Source of the DNA: Nymphalis io
Taxonomy: Eukaryota; Arthropoda; Insecta; Lepidoptera; Nymphalidae
DNA: 64,000 bases
Assembly: GCF_905147045.1 (NCBI RefSeq)
Contig: NC_065913.1
Span: forward strand, 6,994,001-7,058,000
Direction: 5' to 3'
In this document: in pieces, positions 32,320 to 44,919 of the stretch
Position numbering within the stretch: the first letter of the stretch is position 1
Layout: every line of letters begins with the position of its first letter
Notes under the pieces: generated by a model
What the model was told of the DNA's origin: nothing
What the model saw: the letters and a program-made list of their open reading frames with translations, nothing else
Database searches by the model: none
Program-made: the position numbers and the translations under genes

Positions 32320-33580
32320 GAACATTATAAGACGATTCAAATTTGCTTATAAGAGCTTGGGTAATGAATATTTTAAACCAACTTGATTAAATATTATATT
32401 TAACGAATATCTCATAATACTTCAATTACTTTTGTTTATATTTCCGTCTCTACTTGGTTTGTCACTAACAACTAATATATGTTTCATTGAAATCGGCTTA
32501 GTAATTTAACTTTTTATTTTATTTATTTACCAATAAGCGTTTTAACAATTTTATCTCCATAATCACTAGAATTTTTTAATACTATACAATTATAATAATG
32601 TGTAGTTACTTAATATTAAATAATATAATTAAACTCTACACTTATATACATCTGTACTAAAATATTTATGAGGGTTTGGACACTCATAGCTTGGAAAACT
32701 AAAACGCCTTACGAGTAACAGTTTAGAGTATTTATGCATTGAATTCAATCTCAACCGCAACTCACAAACAAACGAACAAACTATCGACCTGATTAATTAA
32801 ATTTATAGCCAAATTTATTATGTAAATCCATTAATAGTTGCATGGCTTCAATTCTTGGATGGTATCCAATACGGACATTGTTCGCGGAAATAGATTCGGT
32901 CCACATTCTTTATAGTCTGTGGATCCGGTATTTTAATCTGTGGTTATATTTACTAGCGTTATACCTGCGAATTATACCTTACTCTAAACTACAAGATGTT
33001 TTAAATAGCTGCTAATATCCTACTTCGTTCAGCCTAATTTGAATTTGAGTAAGGTTTCATTTTATAAATAATTTAATTATTACGATGTTTTATAAAGATG
33101 TTTTAATAAAGAAAACTCCAATCGTAATATAATATTAATATTTATTGTAGAATTATAAAAAGTTATGTATTAGCTTATGTATTAGAACTTGAAGTTTGTT
33201 TTAGATCTATTTATTTTATCCACTGGATTGATTGATTGACAATTCAATCTAACCTCAACAAAACAACTGTAAAATAATCGAAACCGCAGCAACTTCAAGG
33301 GGGAAATGTTGCCAGCATTCTTGCCACGATTCAACACGGGCACGATTTATACAACTATCTATAGTTAAATTTAGGATATCTATTGTATATGTTAGGAATA
33401 TGTCAAACAAATAATAATTGTCTATGGTCTCATACTAACAACTTTGATTAGATGACAGTTCACCACAAGGCTACGTGTTAGGTAAAATTTACACGTAAAT
33501 AGTGTATAATTAAATAAATAAGGCATAATATATAGCAACAATAATACAGTATATTAAACTATAATAAAAAATATTTATAG
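32320..33580. other. Mostly unique A+T-rich DNA
   Basis: No gene is supported. At 32490-32515 the phrase 'cattgaaatcggcttagtaa' recalls a minus-strand HEL core, but no ends were found. Confidence 0.4.
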
Positions 33581-33582
33581 GT

Positions 33583-33612
33583 GATGGTTTGGAGTTTATT
33601 TCACCACGCTCA
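33583..33612 (-). mobile_element. SINE-A micro-fragment
   Basis: 'gatggtttggagtttatttc' followed by 'accacgctc' matches 29 bp of the minus-strand SINE-A body. Too short for certainty. Confidence 0.35.
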
Positions 33613-33619
33613 AAAAACG

Positions 33620-35210
33620 AGGCATTACAAAAAAATCCTCATTTTTAAGTAATGATTAAATAAGTTTTGTAGGCGTTTACTAGTCTTCAAATGTCATCAT
33701 ACATTGTGACATTAATGAGCAAAGGACATATGACAACATATTACGTATGTGTGAATGTTTGTGGAATTAATCGTCGTAAGTGTTTGTGTTTCTTGAAATA
33801 TGATGTTGTAATTAGTGGAATTTATTGATATGAAGTGTGAACCAGTGTTGCTAAGCGTTAAAAATATTTTCAATTAAAACTGTTGGCTGATTATTTTTTA
33901 TTTTAATTATGTTTTAATATCTTAATTTTAGAGGGGTAATTTTTTATCTGTCCCGATTCAACTAAATACGATTTGACTCTTAATCATTAGTCTACAAATT
34001 CGTTATATTGTTGTTTTATTTTTCTTTTTCATTTGTTTAAAAGTATCTAGGAATCGAATCTAGTGTGAAAATGAATTGTCGAGGAGTCGCTGCCTCTGAT
34101 TAGTACAATTTATATTAAATTCGGAGCCAGAGGTCCACCACCAGTGCTGCTAATTAAAAAAACCAAGATTTAGATAACACTGCATACAAAATGTGTTCAT
34201 GATTCTTTTGGGTGTAAGTAAAAAATTATTATTATTATTATATCTGGCAACTACATAGTAATATAATTGGTTAAACAACATAATTATCTTCTGAAAAGAA
34301 GCTTAGACATGGTTTAAACATGTTCAAAATGATCAAAATTACAGATTACTCTACACATAATTTTTAATAGCAACATTCAGTCAGGATGTTTCATAAAGCT
34401 CATTTAACGCCAGACATTAATTAACAACAAAATTCAATCACCTATCCCACATAAATTTAAAAAACTAGGTTATCTAAGCATAATAAAAACAGCTGGCTTT
34501 TCGTCCATTTTACGTAAAGCTCTTGTCAAGAACTATTCTTTTACATACATATGTCTTGTTACGTTGGTTATCTTTTGGTTTTTTTCTCTTTGGTCTATCT
34601 CAAAGAAGTAGTTCTATTTCCATAAACATCAAATTTACATAGTAATTTCCGTTACTTACAATAATATTACACCCAAATTAAGAAGGCCGTTCAAAATAAA
34701 CTATTTCTATGGTAATATAGGTCAATAAATTGTATAAAATGATTATTCCACCAATAATATTTGAACTGTCTTAAAGATGTCACACTTCAAAGCTACGGCT
34801 CAAGAGTTTATGTTTCTTTATACGTTGTGTAATTCAAGAATTTATTTAGAGGTAACATAGGGCAGTACAAACTGGTTGAAACCAGTTAGAACCGGGCTAA
34901 AATAATATTTATACAGTGTCTGGGTTCAAGTTAGGGTGAGGTTTTATTGGCCCAATTTGTAATTTGTGCTGGAAAATAGGTTATTAGGATAAAACGTGCA
35001 CTAAGTAGGCCACTAAACAAACGATTCGTTAGATTGATATTTTCCGCTTTTTTAGATTACACAGTTTCGATGTATATAGTAGAAAATAGATGTTTGAAAA
35101 TAGTTTTGCCCAAATATCATATTCTGGTAAGTAGTTCGCCGGTTCTAATTTGTAGAGGGGCTATTCTGTGAGAGCTAACTCGAAAGTAATCACAGAAAAC
35201 GATTGAAAAA
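33620..35210. other. No gene recognised
   Basis: A+T-rich sequence without repeat-family matches or supported frames. Contains an ATT microsatellite at about 34227-34241. Confidence 0.45.
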
Positions 35211-35214
35211 TCAC

Positions 35215-35320
35215 AGAGATGATATGGAACATTGATTGATTATAACATTTCAAGAACACACGCATCAAAATAGTATTATCACCAATCGAGGTGAACAATG
35301 AAGTGAGTTTACAGAATAGC
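35215..35320 (+). repeat. Repeat K, copy 2
   Basis: Shares 'ttataacatttcaagaacac', 'acgcatcaaaatagtatta' and 'gaacaatgaagtgagttta' with copy 1 at 31300. A possible third trace, 'tggaacataattgattataa', is at 61621. Confidence 0.6.
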
Positions 35321-35573
35321 ACTACTGATCATGGAGCAGCAGATCAGAGTTATGCAGATAGTGAGGTATAGATATTTTTTTTTTATGTAAATATTACATA
35401 CTCCATTTTTATATTTTCTCATTCTTCAATAACTGTCAATTCTTCCCTGGCCCTCAATGGCCCTAATATGCAGAGTTTTGAAATGTAATAATTAGCATCA
35501 CGTTCCATTTAGCCCTAAAAAGTCACCATCGCTTCACATTAATAATAGACTAAATATATAAATGTTTTACTTA

Positions 35574-35576
<3 letters not shown>

Positions 35577-35611
<35 letters not shown>
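35577..35611. repeat. (TA)n microsatellite
   Basis: Alternating TA run that abuts the left end of the HEL element beginning at about 35612. Confidence 0.9.
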
Positions 35612-35614
<3 letters not shown>

Positions 35615-35787
35615 AGCGAAATGCCACTCGTCATGACATCTAAACTATCCGCCCGATTGATTTGAAATTTGACACAGTTACTCCATCCCCGACGTAGACG
35701 CTCACTAAGAACGGATTTTACACAAATCCTATCCAAAATACATTATTCCTTCTTATCTTTCCGTGTGAAGCCGGGACGATTAGCTAG
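35612..35787 (+). mobile_element. HEL element with CTAG end
   Basis: Core 'ccgcccgattgatttgaaat' and 'ttgacacagttactcc', then 'gtgtgaagccgggacgatta' and 'gctag' at the 3' end (CTAG 35784-35787). The usual 5' text is replaced by or merged with the TA repeat. It faces another HEL piece on the opposite strand 115 bp away. Confidence 0.7.
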
Positions 35788-35899
35788 TGTTACATATACA
35801 GAGTTACAAGTTACATTTTTTTAATGATGTATTCAAAAAACACAATAAGACCGGTTATCGCGATTCGATTATAGTCTATCCTGATAAATGGAAATGAAA

Positions 35900-36025
35900 A
35901 GCGACAAGCCCGACAAAAGGTAGCCTTCCTTGGGATTCAAGCTTACTCTATACCAAAATTTATTAAAATCGATTCAGTGATTTAGCTGTAAAAAACATGC
36001 ATACACTTATAATATTAGTATACAT
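35900..36025 (-). mobile_element. HEL element, 5' part
   Basis: Minus-strand reading: 'actaatattataagtgtatg', 'cactgaatcgattttaataa', 'ttggtatagagtaagcttga' and 'cccaaggaaggctacctttt'. No 3' CTAG end identified. Confidence 0.7.
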
Positions 36026-36639
36026 TTGTTTAATTTTCCCTGGATTTAAATATTTCTTAAACAATAAACGTTGTTCAAGCTAAAAAGAATCCTGTGTATC
36101 AGCTTTAAAGCACTTTATCGCAATATTTAAATCCTTCGTTATATTCGAATTTAGAATGTCATAAAACACGAATGAAGAATTTGTTAAATACCTAATAGTC
36201 TAAACATGTCCCCGTATTTAATACCGTCACGCGCGTCATCGTGTATTCCAAGTCCATGCGCATGTTAGTTAATGCATGTACGTGGCCCATATAACGTTGT
36301 GAATGAACTGTGAAATACATGTCATTTAAACTTCGCATATGTACGAGTTGATGGAAAATTTATTAAGAGTAATGAGTCACGAATTAAAAACTTTTTTTTT
36401 CACTTATTAAAATTTGATCTGGATTCGATTTAGTTAAGCCAACCTTTTAAGTGAAATGCCCAAGAGACATTAATTTTTAGTATAGAAAATAAAGATTATT
36501 TCTAAATAATTAATCTTTGGCGATCTTAATGGAGATTTAAATTTATATTCGAAATTCAAACCAAATTAAAATCGTACATTCACATTAATAATCATAAATG
36601 CTGGCACATCTTTTTTTTAACAGGAAACATTTTTTCGGT

Positions 36640-36870
36640 GCATTCATCATATATTCTATCGCAAAAGAGTAATACTTAGTATTATATTAATTAAAAGGGT
36701 GGGCAAGCCAGTGTAACTAGAGGAACAAGGGATCTAACATCTTAATTGCCAATGTTGGTGGCGTTTTGGATGTGAGAAATATTAATATAAGAAATATTAA
36801 TCATTGCTTAATGATTAATACTTCTTACGTTACTGGCCGTTGGTGACCTTCACTATCTATATTATAAAAA
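36640..36870 (+). mobile_element. Old SINE-B with local hairpin
   Basis: 'tcatcatatattctatcgca', 'aaagggtgggcaagccagtg', 'ctaacatcttaattgccaat', 'gttggtggcgttttggatgt' and a 3' 'tattataaaaaaaa' tail. The usual 'gcgatggttaacatttctta' segment is replaced by a tandem AGAAATATTAAT and the inverted repeat ATTAATCATT/AATGATTAAT. Confidence 0.7.
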
Positions 36871-37504
36871 AAAAAACATATTATTATCCGTAATCTTACA
36901 GAATCGTCAATCATATTTCAAAAACTAACAACAAATAAAGAATAATGACGTGGGAAAAACAAACATAAGAATTGTAGTAGGTGTCCGAATAAACATGGCT
37001 ACGGTTTATTGCGAAATTACAATGATGTAACTGACATTAAAAACGGCGGGAAATAAACACGTTTAGTTAAATTCTTGCTTATGGTTTTGTCATTGATTAT
37101 ATTAAGCTTTTTAAATATAGAATGTGTTCGATTTTCATAAAGAACGTGTCGCGTGTTTAAATGTATTTAATATTAATTTGACTTGTTATATATTTGCATA
37201 GCTTTTATTTAAATAGTTGTTATTTAAAATATATTATTTTTTTAATAGAAAATGCTAATGCTATTGACTTGAGTATTACAGTTATTACTAATCATATTTA
37301 TTTTTTCAGGTATGATATGATGACATAAGCTGTAAGGGTAAGAAAATTAACAGTATGAAATTACATAGCTGTATGTGTATATGATTGGACGAAAAAGTTT
37401 ACTGAGTTTCTACAAACCGAAGAGGTTGCTTTATTAGTAAATTCAATATTGTGTAATGACGATTTCTAAGCCTAATAAACAATTTTTTTTAATTTAGATT
37501 TTGA

Positions 37505-37722
37505 CAAAGCCTTCGTTTTTAGGAGCTTAATTTGTATTTATAAATCATCTACCACGTTGAAGGAAATTTCCTAAAGTTGAGTGGTTCAAATGCAATTCTG
37601 CCACATATGTATCTATCAACCCCCAATTGAGCAAGGTGTTGAAATAAGCTTCTAACCTTTCCTTTAAAGATAGGGGAGAACTTTCTACAACTAAGTGATG
37701 TTTACTTAACGGGCTGTTACTT
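37505..37722 (+). mobile_element. Old SINE-A copy lacking the head
   Basis: 'gagcttaatttgtatttata', 'ttctgccacatatgtatcta', 'ggtgttgaaataagcttcta' and 'acgggctgttac' keep the SINE-A body order. The tRNA-like head is missing and divergence is high. Confidence 0.65.
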
Positions 37723-37754
37723 TACTATATATATATATATAGTATTATAAAATA

Positions 37755-37806
37755 TAAAATATTAAAATACTATATATATATATATATATAGTATTTTAAT
37801 ATTTTA
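37755..37806. repeat. 52-bp perfect palindrome
   Basis: Arms TAAAATATTAAAATAC (37755-37770) and GTATTTTAATATTTTA (37791-37806) are exact reverse complements around ten TA units (37771-37790), which are themselves self-complementary. A second, shorter 'tactatata...tatatagta' palindrome precedes it at 37723-37745. Confidence 0.9.
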
Positions 37807-37809
37807 ACC

Positions 37810-39045
37810 AACTAATCTAATAAGGAACGATTTCCTTTTAAGTCGAACCCTAAATATTAAATAGGTGGTTGGTATGAACGAAAATAGTTATGACGAAACT
37901 TGCATTGTAACGCGTAGGGTTCCACTAGCCCTTCACATACGGAATATTAATGAGTTGTCAATGAAAAATAATATAATTATTCCACTTGTAACCGGTAATA
38001 ACCCGTTTCTCTGAGTTCTGGATAAGGGATGAATTTTAATAAGCGATACAGCGAAATAGATAGTGATAATTTGCTTATATATAATACGAATATATAATAC
38101 AGAGCTGTTACAACATTAAAATGTATTTAATATATATAATTTACATTTAAGGAAAAAAAAAAACGACGTTGTAACATCTCTGTAGTCTATCCTCGTCGAC
38201 GTTAGGTAAACTATGACTGGTATAAGGGTGTTTACACGGGGCTGGAACAGAAGCTCCGCGGCCGGTCAACTGCGTATGTAAATGATTAAACTAAGCTCAA
38301 ACGTGACAGCAACGCTCGCTGGCGTCGTATCACGATTCCCCGCTGTTACAAGCGTGTTTACAAACGCACGAGCTATTACAAAAGCGACAGCCATGCATAT
38401 AGGTATATTTATAGTGAATTTAGGATAATATATTTTTAGCAGCCTATAACTCTAAAGTCAATGACCTTTTTTTTTTGTACAGCTAAAAACTAAATCATAG
38501 GAAGTGACCACCACTGTTTTAAATGTTTCCGAACGTCCAAATTTTATATACCCTTTTTCTTTCAAATAAGCTTAAAATTAAAGCTCACTCAATACTAGTA
38601 CTACCAAGTTGTACAGAGCTCTGTTCGTAATGAAGGTGTTAAGGATTACAGCTCAAATTATAGTAGTTATTATCATTTCGATTGTATAGATATAACCAAA
38701 TACTACAGACCCATTGATTAATAGAAAACGCTTTGAAGTATAAGTTCAAATCAATTTTGTTGGTTTATCCAATCGACCAAAGTATAGAGAACCCGCGGGC
38801 TGCTTTAAAAGCGTGGTGTAATAGTTGAAGTTACACTGGCCTCATTAGCGTAGATAGTCATCTATTGAAGGTGTGACCGGCGTGTTAGTCATAATAATTA
38901 TGATTACATTAGATTTCTATGTGAATATTAATTTATTTGCTTTACAATTCATAGCATATAGCGTTTGGTTAAGATTGGAATGTAATGCAATAGTTGTTTT
39001 TGTTTGTTGAATGTTTGAATTATTAATTAGTTCTTTGAAGTTTTA
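37810..39045. other. No gene; G+C-richer unique block
   Basis: The block 38225-38400 is visibly richer in G+C than its surroundings and contains many CpG steps ('gctccgcggccggtcaactg', 'caacgctcgctggcgtcgta'). No open frame or repeat match. It may be a conserved noncoding element. Confidence 0.4.
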
Positions 39046-39050
39046 TGCCT

Positions 39051-39455
39051 TTAGCAGACAGCTTGGAAATGTCCTTTCACGACACGAAGTGCAAAACTAT
39101 TCGGATATTTGTCATAAAATTTTTCAAATTTAATAAGCAAAGAAATTAGGTTTGTGAGTCCAATAAAGAGCAGAGTAGAGCAGAAGTGAAAAAAGGCCCA
39201 AATGTCAAATACATTCCTTTTTTTTAAACTCGCAATTCGGTCTAATATAAGTTTATTCCAAATTCGAAATAAAAAGACGCGATTTCTTGGCTTCAAAGGT
39301 ATAAAATAAATAAATATAATTTTAAATTCCGAATCACTTTCCCATACGTAGGGCGGTGACGCGACAGAAAAAAATTCCCGGTATCGAGAAAACGTTGCAT
39401 CTGTAAAATCAATTATTTTAATTGATTCGACAAAAATAAAATGGCTTCCGAGCAA
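39051..39455 (-). CDS. Unrecognised 134-codon open frame (doubtful)
   Basis: An ATG at 39455 opens 134 codons ending at 39051. The translation is rich in Phe, Ile and Leu (for example FIYFIPLKPR and STLLFIGLTNLISLLIKFEK), with one possible membrane-like stretch around residues 90-108. No conserved motif, signal peptide or repeat match. A rough estimate from base composition suggests that a 64-kb window like this would hold about 0.2-0.3 such frames by chance, so it is unusual but not persuasive. Confidence 0.15.
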   Translation of the reverse strand: MLGSHFIFVESIKIIDFTDATFSRYREFFSVASPPYVWESDSEFKIIFIYFIPLKPRNRVFLFRIWNKLILDRIASLKKRNVFDIWAFFHFCSTLLFIGLTNLISLLIKFEKFYDKYPNSFALRVVKGHFQAVC

Positions 39456-39459
39456 CGAG

Positions 39460-40498
39460 CGATTGACAGCGTGATTTCGGTGTTTCCCGCTTTCATTTTG
39501 ACATTGAAGCTATACATCTATGATATTATGAGTTATAGTATTTTGAGCCTTAGTACTATTGATATAAGATCCTGTTAATGTTTGGAATAGGTAAATTAGA
39601 CGCAAATGTCTGGATAAATTCAAAGCGTGCGCGACGCGGTGACGCCCTTTGTGAGTGATGTGACTAAAAATAACCGTTTGATCGTATCGAAAGATCTATT
39701 GATGATTTTATTTGAAATTCTAGTCGCACTTTCACGAAGTTTTACATTTAATTTTATATTCTTGTCGACTGTACGATTTAAAACGTTTAACGAGGATTAT
39801 TTATGAACACTTTGTACAGATTTTTAAGCAAATAAACACAAGAATAAATTTTGTATTTAAGCGGTTTAATTTGTTATTATTAGTTTTATCAATTTAAACA
39901 GTCTTATGGTAAGTCTACTCTACCAATCTACCATATTATGATAATAAAGGCATCTTTAAATTTTATTCTAAATTTAAATAGGATTCACACGCCACATTTT
40001 ATTCGTCGATGGTATTATGCTAGAAACCCTGGCAAGTGTCAGATTTTGCAGCTTAGAAACGCGTACGACACAAACAATTTTTTTTTATATGAATACATTA
40101 TGTATCAAAATCCCTAAAGGTAATTTGAAAGTAGATTTGTAATTAGATATTTCGATTATTTCAAACTAAGGTCTATATCAAAAATACGTATAAAATTTTA
40201 ACAGTGTATGTAAAACGTAAAACGTGCCAAATATCCATTTGTTACAAAACAAAGATCGATAAAATAACATCACTAGTTAGGTTAATAACCCCCTCACTAA
40301 AACAATATGGGTGCAGGGAATTTGGTAATTGTTGCCAAGCTACGAAATTAAAGTTCATGACACACTGAGAACAACCACGCATGAATTTCGTAATAAAATG
40401 TGCATTGCTATCAAATGAAGACGTTTAAATTAATGACAGTACTTAGATTTTACTAGCGTAGGATATAAAGCAATTAATTTAATTTAATTATTTGTATG
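39460..40498. other. No gene recognised
   Basis: Includes a short CpG-bearing block at 39633-39659 with a partial likeness to 50841-50866. Otherwise A+T-rich unique sequence. Confidence 0.4.
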
Positions 40499-40499
40499 T

Positions 40500-40787
40500 A
40501 TTCTAATATAAATGCGAAAGTAACTATGTCTGTCTGTTACGCTTTCATGGCTAAACCACTGTACCGATTTCGTATAATTTAGTACGAGGTGAGCTTGAAC
40601 TCCAAGAATGGTCGTAGAATTTTTTTTAAATCACCATCATAACAATTGTGAATATAAAAATGTCCAAACGGATTTTCAAATATTTTATATCTCCAATTTA
40701 AAATCAATCCATTATCATGAAAATTGTAAAACATGTATGTCAGTCACAAGCTAAATTGCATACGCGAGAAGCAGCGGGTTCAGCTAG
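40500..40787 (+). mobile_element. HEL element, near complete
   Basis: Opens 'tctaatataaatgcgaaag', 'aactatgtctgtctgttacg', 'ctttcatggctaaaccactg', with core 'taccgatttcg'. It ends 'gagaagcagcgggttcagct' and CTAG at 40784-40787, followed by T. About 288 bp, no coding. The most complete HEL copy in the window. Confidence 0.8.
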
Positions 40788-40799
40788 TGATATATATGA

Positions 40800-42240
40800 G
40801 ATAAGGTGCGTCAATTTAATTTGTCATACAAGGTCATAAATGTCTAATTTACAAGGCTAGTTAACGTAAGATGATTTGAAGTACACCGTCTTTGGGTGAT
40901 ATGAAAGGAAAAATTCCAGGCCGAATTTAATTGCAACGTTACTATAGCTCACGTTAGTGATACAACAAAATTCATTCATTTTGTCATGTCTAGTGAATTG
41001 GTGCTTCGTTTTTTCTCATTATATAAAATGAATCTATTTCATCTTCCTTAATTCAAATAGAATCATTTCAATACCAACGTCTTCTTACATTGGTCAATTA
41101 CCCCTTGTATAAATACAAGTACTTACCTTACTAATACTTATACTAAAATCATCGATTTATATTTTAAATCATGCAATAAATTAAAAAAAAAACGTGAACT
41201 TGCATTTAGGATACAAATGTGAAACCTTTTTACATAAGATACGTACAAACCCAACTGAATAAAAACTGTACCTAACTTTCAAATTCCAATATACTAGATA
41301 TATTTTACTAATTATTTATGTGTTTAACTAATATATTAATCACTACTACGATCATTGTACTGCAATAACATTTGAGAAATGTGCAATATCCGAACAAACT
41401 AATGTCTAGTTTAAGGGTGAATAACAAAAAAAATTGTAAACTTCTATGATTAAATAAAATAAATAAGAATAAAATTATAATACAAAGCTTCCAATGAATT
41501 ACATATATGCTATACCATAATCTTAATTTTCTCTCTATTTAAGAAACTAAGCGTGATTTCTATTTCAATAGACAGATCGAACAATTTATATAAACCATGT
41601 TTACGACTACAAACATTTCACTGTAAGCTCATACACATCCGTCGACAATAAAAGATGATTTAGTTGTCACAATAAAATGTATCGTATATTTTAACGCGGC
41701 TACATGAAAATTCATCCAGTTGTACTGTTTGTTAATTACTAAAACTACCTGTTCTGGATATAAAATTAAACATATTTTCATTTCGTTATATTTTGTACAT
41801 TTATGTGACTATGCCTTAATGATGTCTTAGTGTTTAGCAAATTTGGATGAATTTTAATTTTTCGATGTTTTTTTCTGAATTATAAGCGTCTTACACACAT
41901 GTAATATTTCTAATGTATAAAATAAAAACTTGTAAAACAGCTTGGTACATCACCAACTTTATTAATTTGAATCAAGAACATGGTTAGTTCTATTTAGTGA
42001 ATTCGAATTTCGAATCGGGTGGTCTACTTTTTTTACTCACGCAGTCGTGTCATGGACACTTTTTTTATTAATTAGATCCCTGGCTTTTTGGACTGTTTGT
42101 TTAATTGATTAGGTAAACTTACACGTTAACTAAATTCCAAGATTTGATTTAAATAGAAGTAATGGAAGATAATTCACTATTACTTATACCATGTAAATGT
42201 TTATCTATTTAAAGGCGTTATAATTGCTGAAACAATTTTT
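40800..42240. other. No gene recognised
   Basis: A+T-rich, no supported frames or repeats. Confidence 0.45.
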
Positions 42241-42244
42241 TTTT

Positions 42245-42493
42245 TCATAAAATACGTACACGGAATGCAATTTAGCCACCTGATAGGAAGTTGTTAACGC
42301 TACCGATGGACATTGACGCTGTAAGAAATATAAACCATGCCTTACATCGCCAGTGCAATCAACCTTGTTGTCGCAAGACATTTGTGCCTCTAATTACACT
42401 GGCTCACTCACCCTACAAACTTGTGCATATATTGCTGTTCGGTGGTAAAATGTGGTGAGCTGCCTACCCAAACGATTTGCACAAAGCCCACCA
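42245..42493 (-). mobile_element. SINE-B copy, moderately old
   Basis: 'gccacctgataggaagttgt', 'aagaaatataaaccatgcct', 'ttacactggctcactcaccc', 'atattgctgttcggtggtaa' and 'acccaaacgatttgcacaaa' follow the minus-strand order. Confidence 0.8.
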
Positions 42494-42494
42494 C

Positions 42495-44410
42495 AAAGTG
42501 GAGATAAATAGTGAATAATATTAAAATAAATGACACAAAAATTACGACTATTTTTATAAAATAAAGTCAACTATAATTATTTTACAAGAGAAAATTTTAA
42601 ATATCTCAAAAATATATACAATGAACACAACGTAAAGTAAGATCGTATCTACACGTGTGGGTGTACGATTCCTTTTACTTAAAATGAATTATTCTCTAAC
42701 ATTATCTGCTTTAGACATCTTTAGCTTTAGCTATTCAACCTCTTTGGAATACCACAGATAATAAAAGATATTTATTGTACAGATGTTGGTACGCCAGACA
42801 CTTGGTTTGCGTGACTTTATATATCTACAAATTCTTTTCATTTTCCGGGAAAATTCCAGATATTTTCCATTAATTTAGTATGAATACAATTGTTTTAATT
42901 CTAACAAATATAATTTATAGCATCGATTATAATAATTACAATCGACTAATTTACCTAATAACCTCATTTTTGTAATTTCGATTATAACAATAGAAAACAA
43001 AATGTCCACTATTGTATGTCGTCATTTATGACATGGACTTGTATAATTTTAACACTTCAAAGGTCAGTAGAGTGTGAAAAGAATATAATTAACCTATTTC
43101 CATTACGTTGAAGTTGAAAAGTTTTAATTGTAAAAGGTTTGAAGAAAAACTAATGTGAAGTAAAATATATATATCAATAAATTAAAGCAAAGTTCACTCA
43201 ATTCAATAAATATATTTTGTATTCATATACAGTACACACACATTGCCGTCACAGCATACAAGTTGGTCCTCTGAGATGCGTTAGTATATGTTTCATTTCA
43301 AACTAAATATTTTGATACGAACTAATCTCACTATAATTTAAACTTCCTCTTTTAAATATGATACAATAATTTGTTCCTTACGCAATAACTAGGAGTCGAT
43401 GTTATTTTTTTCCTTAAAATATGAATGGCAAAGAAAATTCATGAAAATCCTATACATTTATTTACAACTATACAAAAGATAAATATTTTAAAAACCTTAT
43501 ACCTAATCGAACCCCAATTCACTCAGAGTCGATTTTTTTACAATACTAATTTTGTATAAAAAAGATAAAGTGTGATGCGCCATCACGTTCAACTCAAATT
43601 AAAAATGGCGCCAAAATTTTGACAATGACAAGTATAAATAAAGACTATAAAACTTTTAGGGCGCGACTACACGGTACCTACACAAGAGGTAATTGAATAG
43701 TTTATGGACTATTGTAGGGAAATTCGGTGGGTATTGTGATTATATCAACACCTCTTTTGTTGAAACGTAAAAGAATTTATTAATAAATTACTTGCGGCCT
43801 CTATTAATTTTCTCTTTTGTTATCGTTTTTAAAATGAATGTGAATTCTATGATTTATATTTTAATAGGCATACTAGCTTACCACAGACAATAATAAAAAA
43901 AAAAGAAAATGCTTTAAGCTACTTACATTAATTACGAAGTCTAATTAATCTTTATTGCCATTAAAACATCTATAAATCAAAACGTTAAGCCATAAAACGA
44001 GGCAATACTCATCATGCCTTTAGTGTTGAAATTAAATAAAACAAATAAGCAATTATTGGGAAGCATCTAACTCAACATAATGATAATTACTTTTTTATTA
44101 TCTGTCAAATATATAAATGATTGGACATCTGACAACTACTGTAGTCTGTAATCTAGACATCAAATGCTATTAAAAACTTTTTAGTGTTTTTTTTTGTGAA
44201 TAAAAACTTTTCTAATATTTTGCTAGTTCGATTTTTGAAATTATTTTTGCTTTGGAAAGCCCGTTGATTAAAGGAAGGTAAAGGCTATAAAACTTCACAC
44301 TAAATCCCTTAATAGGGGAAAAATAACAATAAAAACCATTACTTAGTTAATGAGATGAGAATGAGTCCGTAGTTATATACTCAACATGTTTATGAGTGTA
44401 TGAAAAATGA
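42495..44410. other. No gene; one promoter-like block
   Basis: Mostly unique A+T-rich DNA. Around 43605-43670, 'aatggcgccaaaattttgac', then 'tataaataaagactataaaa' and 'gggcgcgactacacggtacc' form a small block with TATA-like and E2F-like sequences. No downstream frame supports a gene. Confidence 0.35.
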
Positions 44411-44411
44411 A

Positions 44412-44600
44412 TGCCGAGGTGGTCATTCGATAGAACTTCTTAACCTAAAGTCGCGGGTTCGAATCGGAGTAAGGACTATGCTTGATTTGTCTTTATAATC
44501 ACTCTCGTCTTCATTCCAATACCATGAGGAAACCAGTATATTTCAGTGTCGTTGTCTCCATGTGTGACCACGAATGCCACCACGTGTGTATTCAAAAACA
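44412..44600 (+). mobile_element. Old SINE-A-like copy
   Basis: 'gccgaggtggtcattcgata', 'gaacttcttaacctaaagtc', 'gcgggttcgaatcggagtaa' (B box), 'atgaggaaaccagtatattt' and 'cacgtgtgtattc' match the SINE-A plan with strong divergence. Confidence 0.6.
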
Positions 44601-44685
44601 GCACAGGAACAATTCCAAGTGTATATTTATTTATTTGGTAATCCAACAGTTAACATACATAACCTATTATATTATAATAATAATA

Positions 44686-44910
44686 TAATATCCTGGGACA
44701 TTTTTCACACACGCTATGGAAACCAGACAACTGATATATTACATATACTACTTTTTTTTTTTGTAAATACATACTTATATAATAATTACACCCAGAGTCA
44801 GGACAAACATACATGTTCATGCACACAAATGTCGGTCCTGGGTGGGAATCGAACCCACAACCTTCGGCGTGAAAGGCAAGTGTTCTACCAACCACGCCAA
44901 ACGGCTCGTC
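44686..44910 (-). mobile_element. SINE-C, full length
   Basis: On minus the head begins at 44910 ('gacgagccgtttggcgtggt'), with 'ctttcacgccgaaggttgtg' and 'gggttcgattcccaccc'. The body follows, with a 3' end 'aaaatgtcccaggat' and then ATT-rich sequence. Part of the body (the 'tttccatagtacaagct...' to 'gggatcag' region) is deleted. Confidence 0.9.
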
Positions 44911-44919
44911 AACATCAAT

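Noticed and set aside
34080..34160. SINE-B end suggested by 'ccaccaccagtgctgct'
   Set aside because: Only about 10 bp agree and the neighbouring text does not follow SINE-B.
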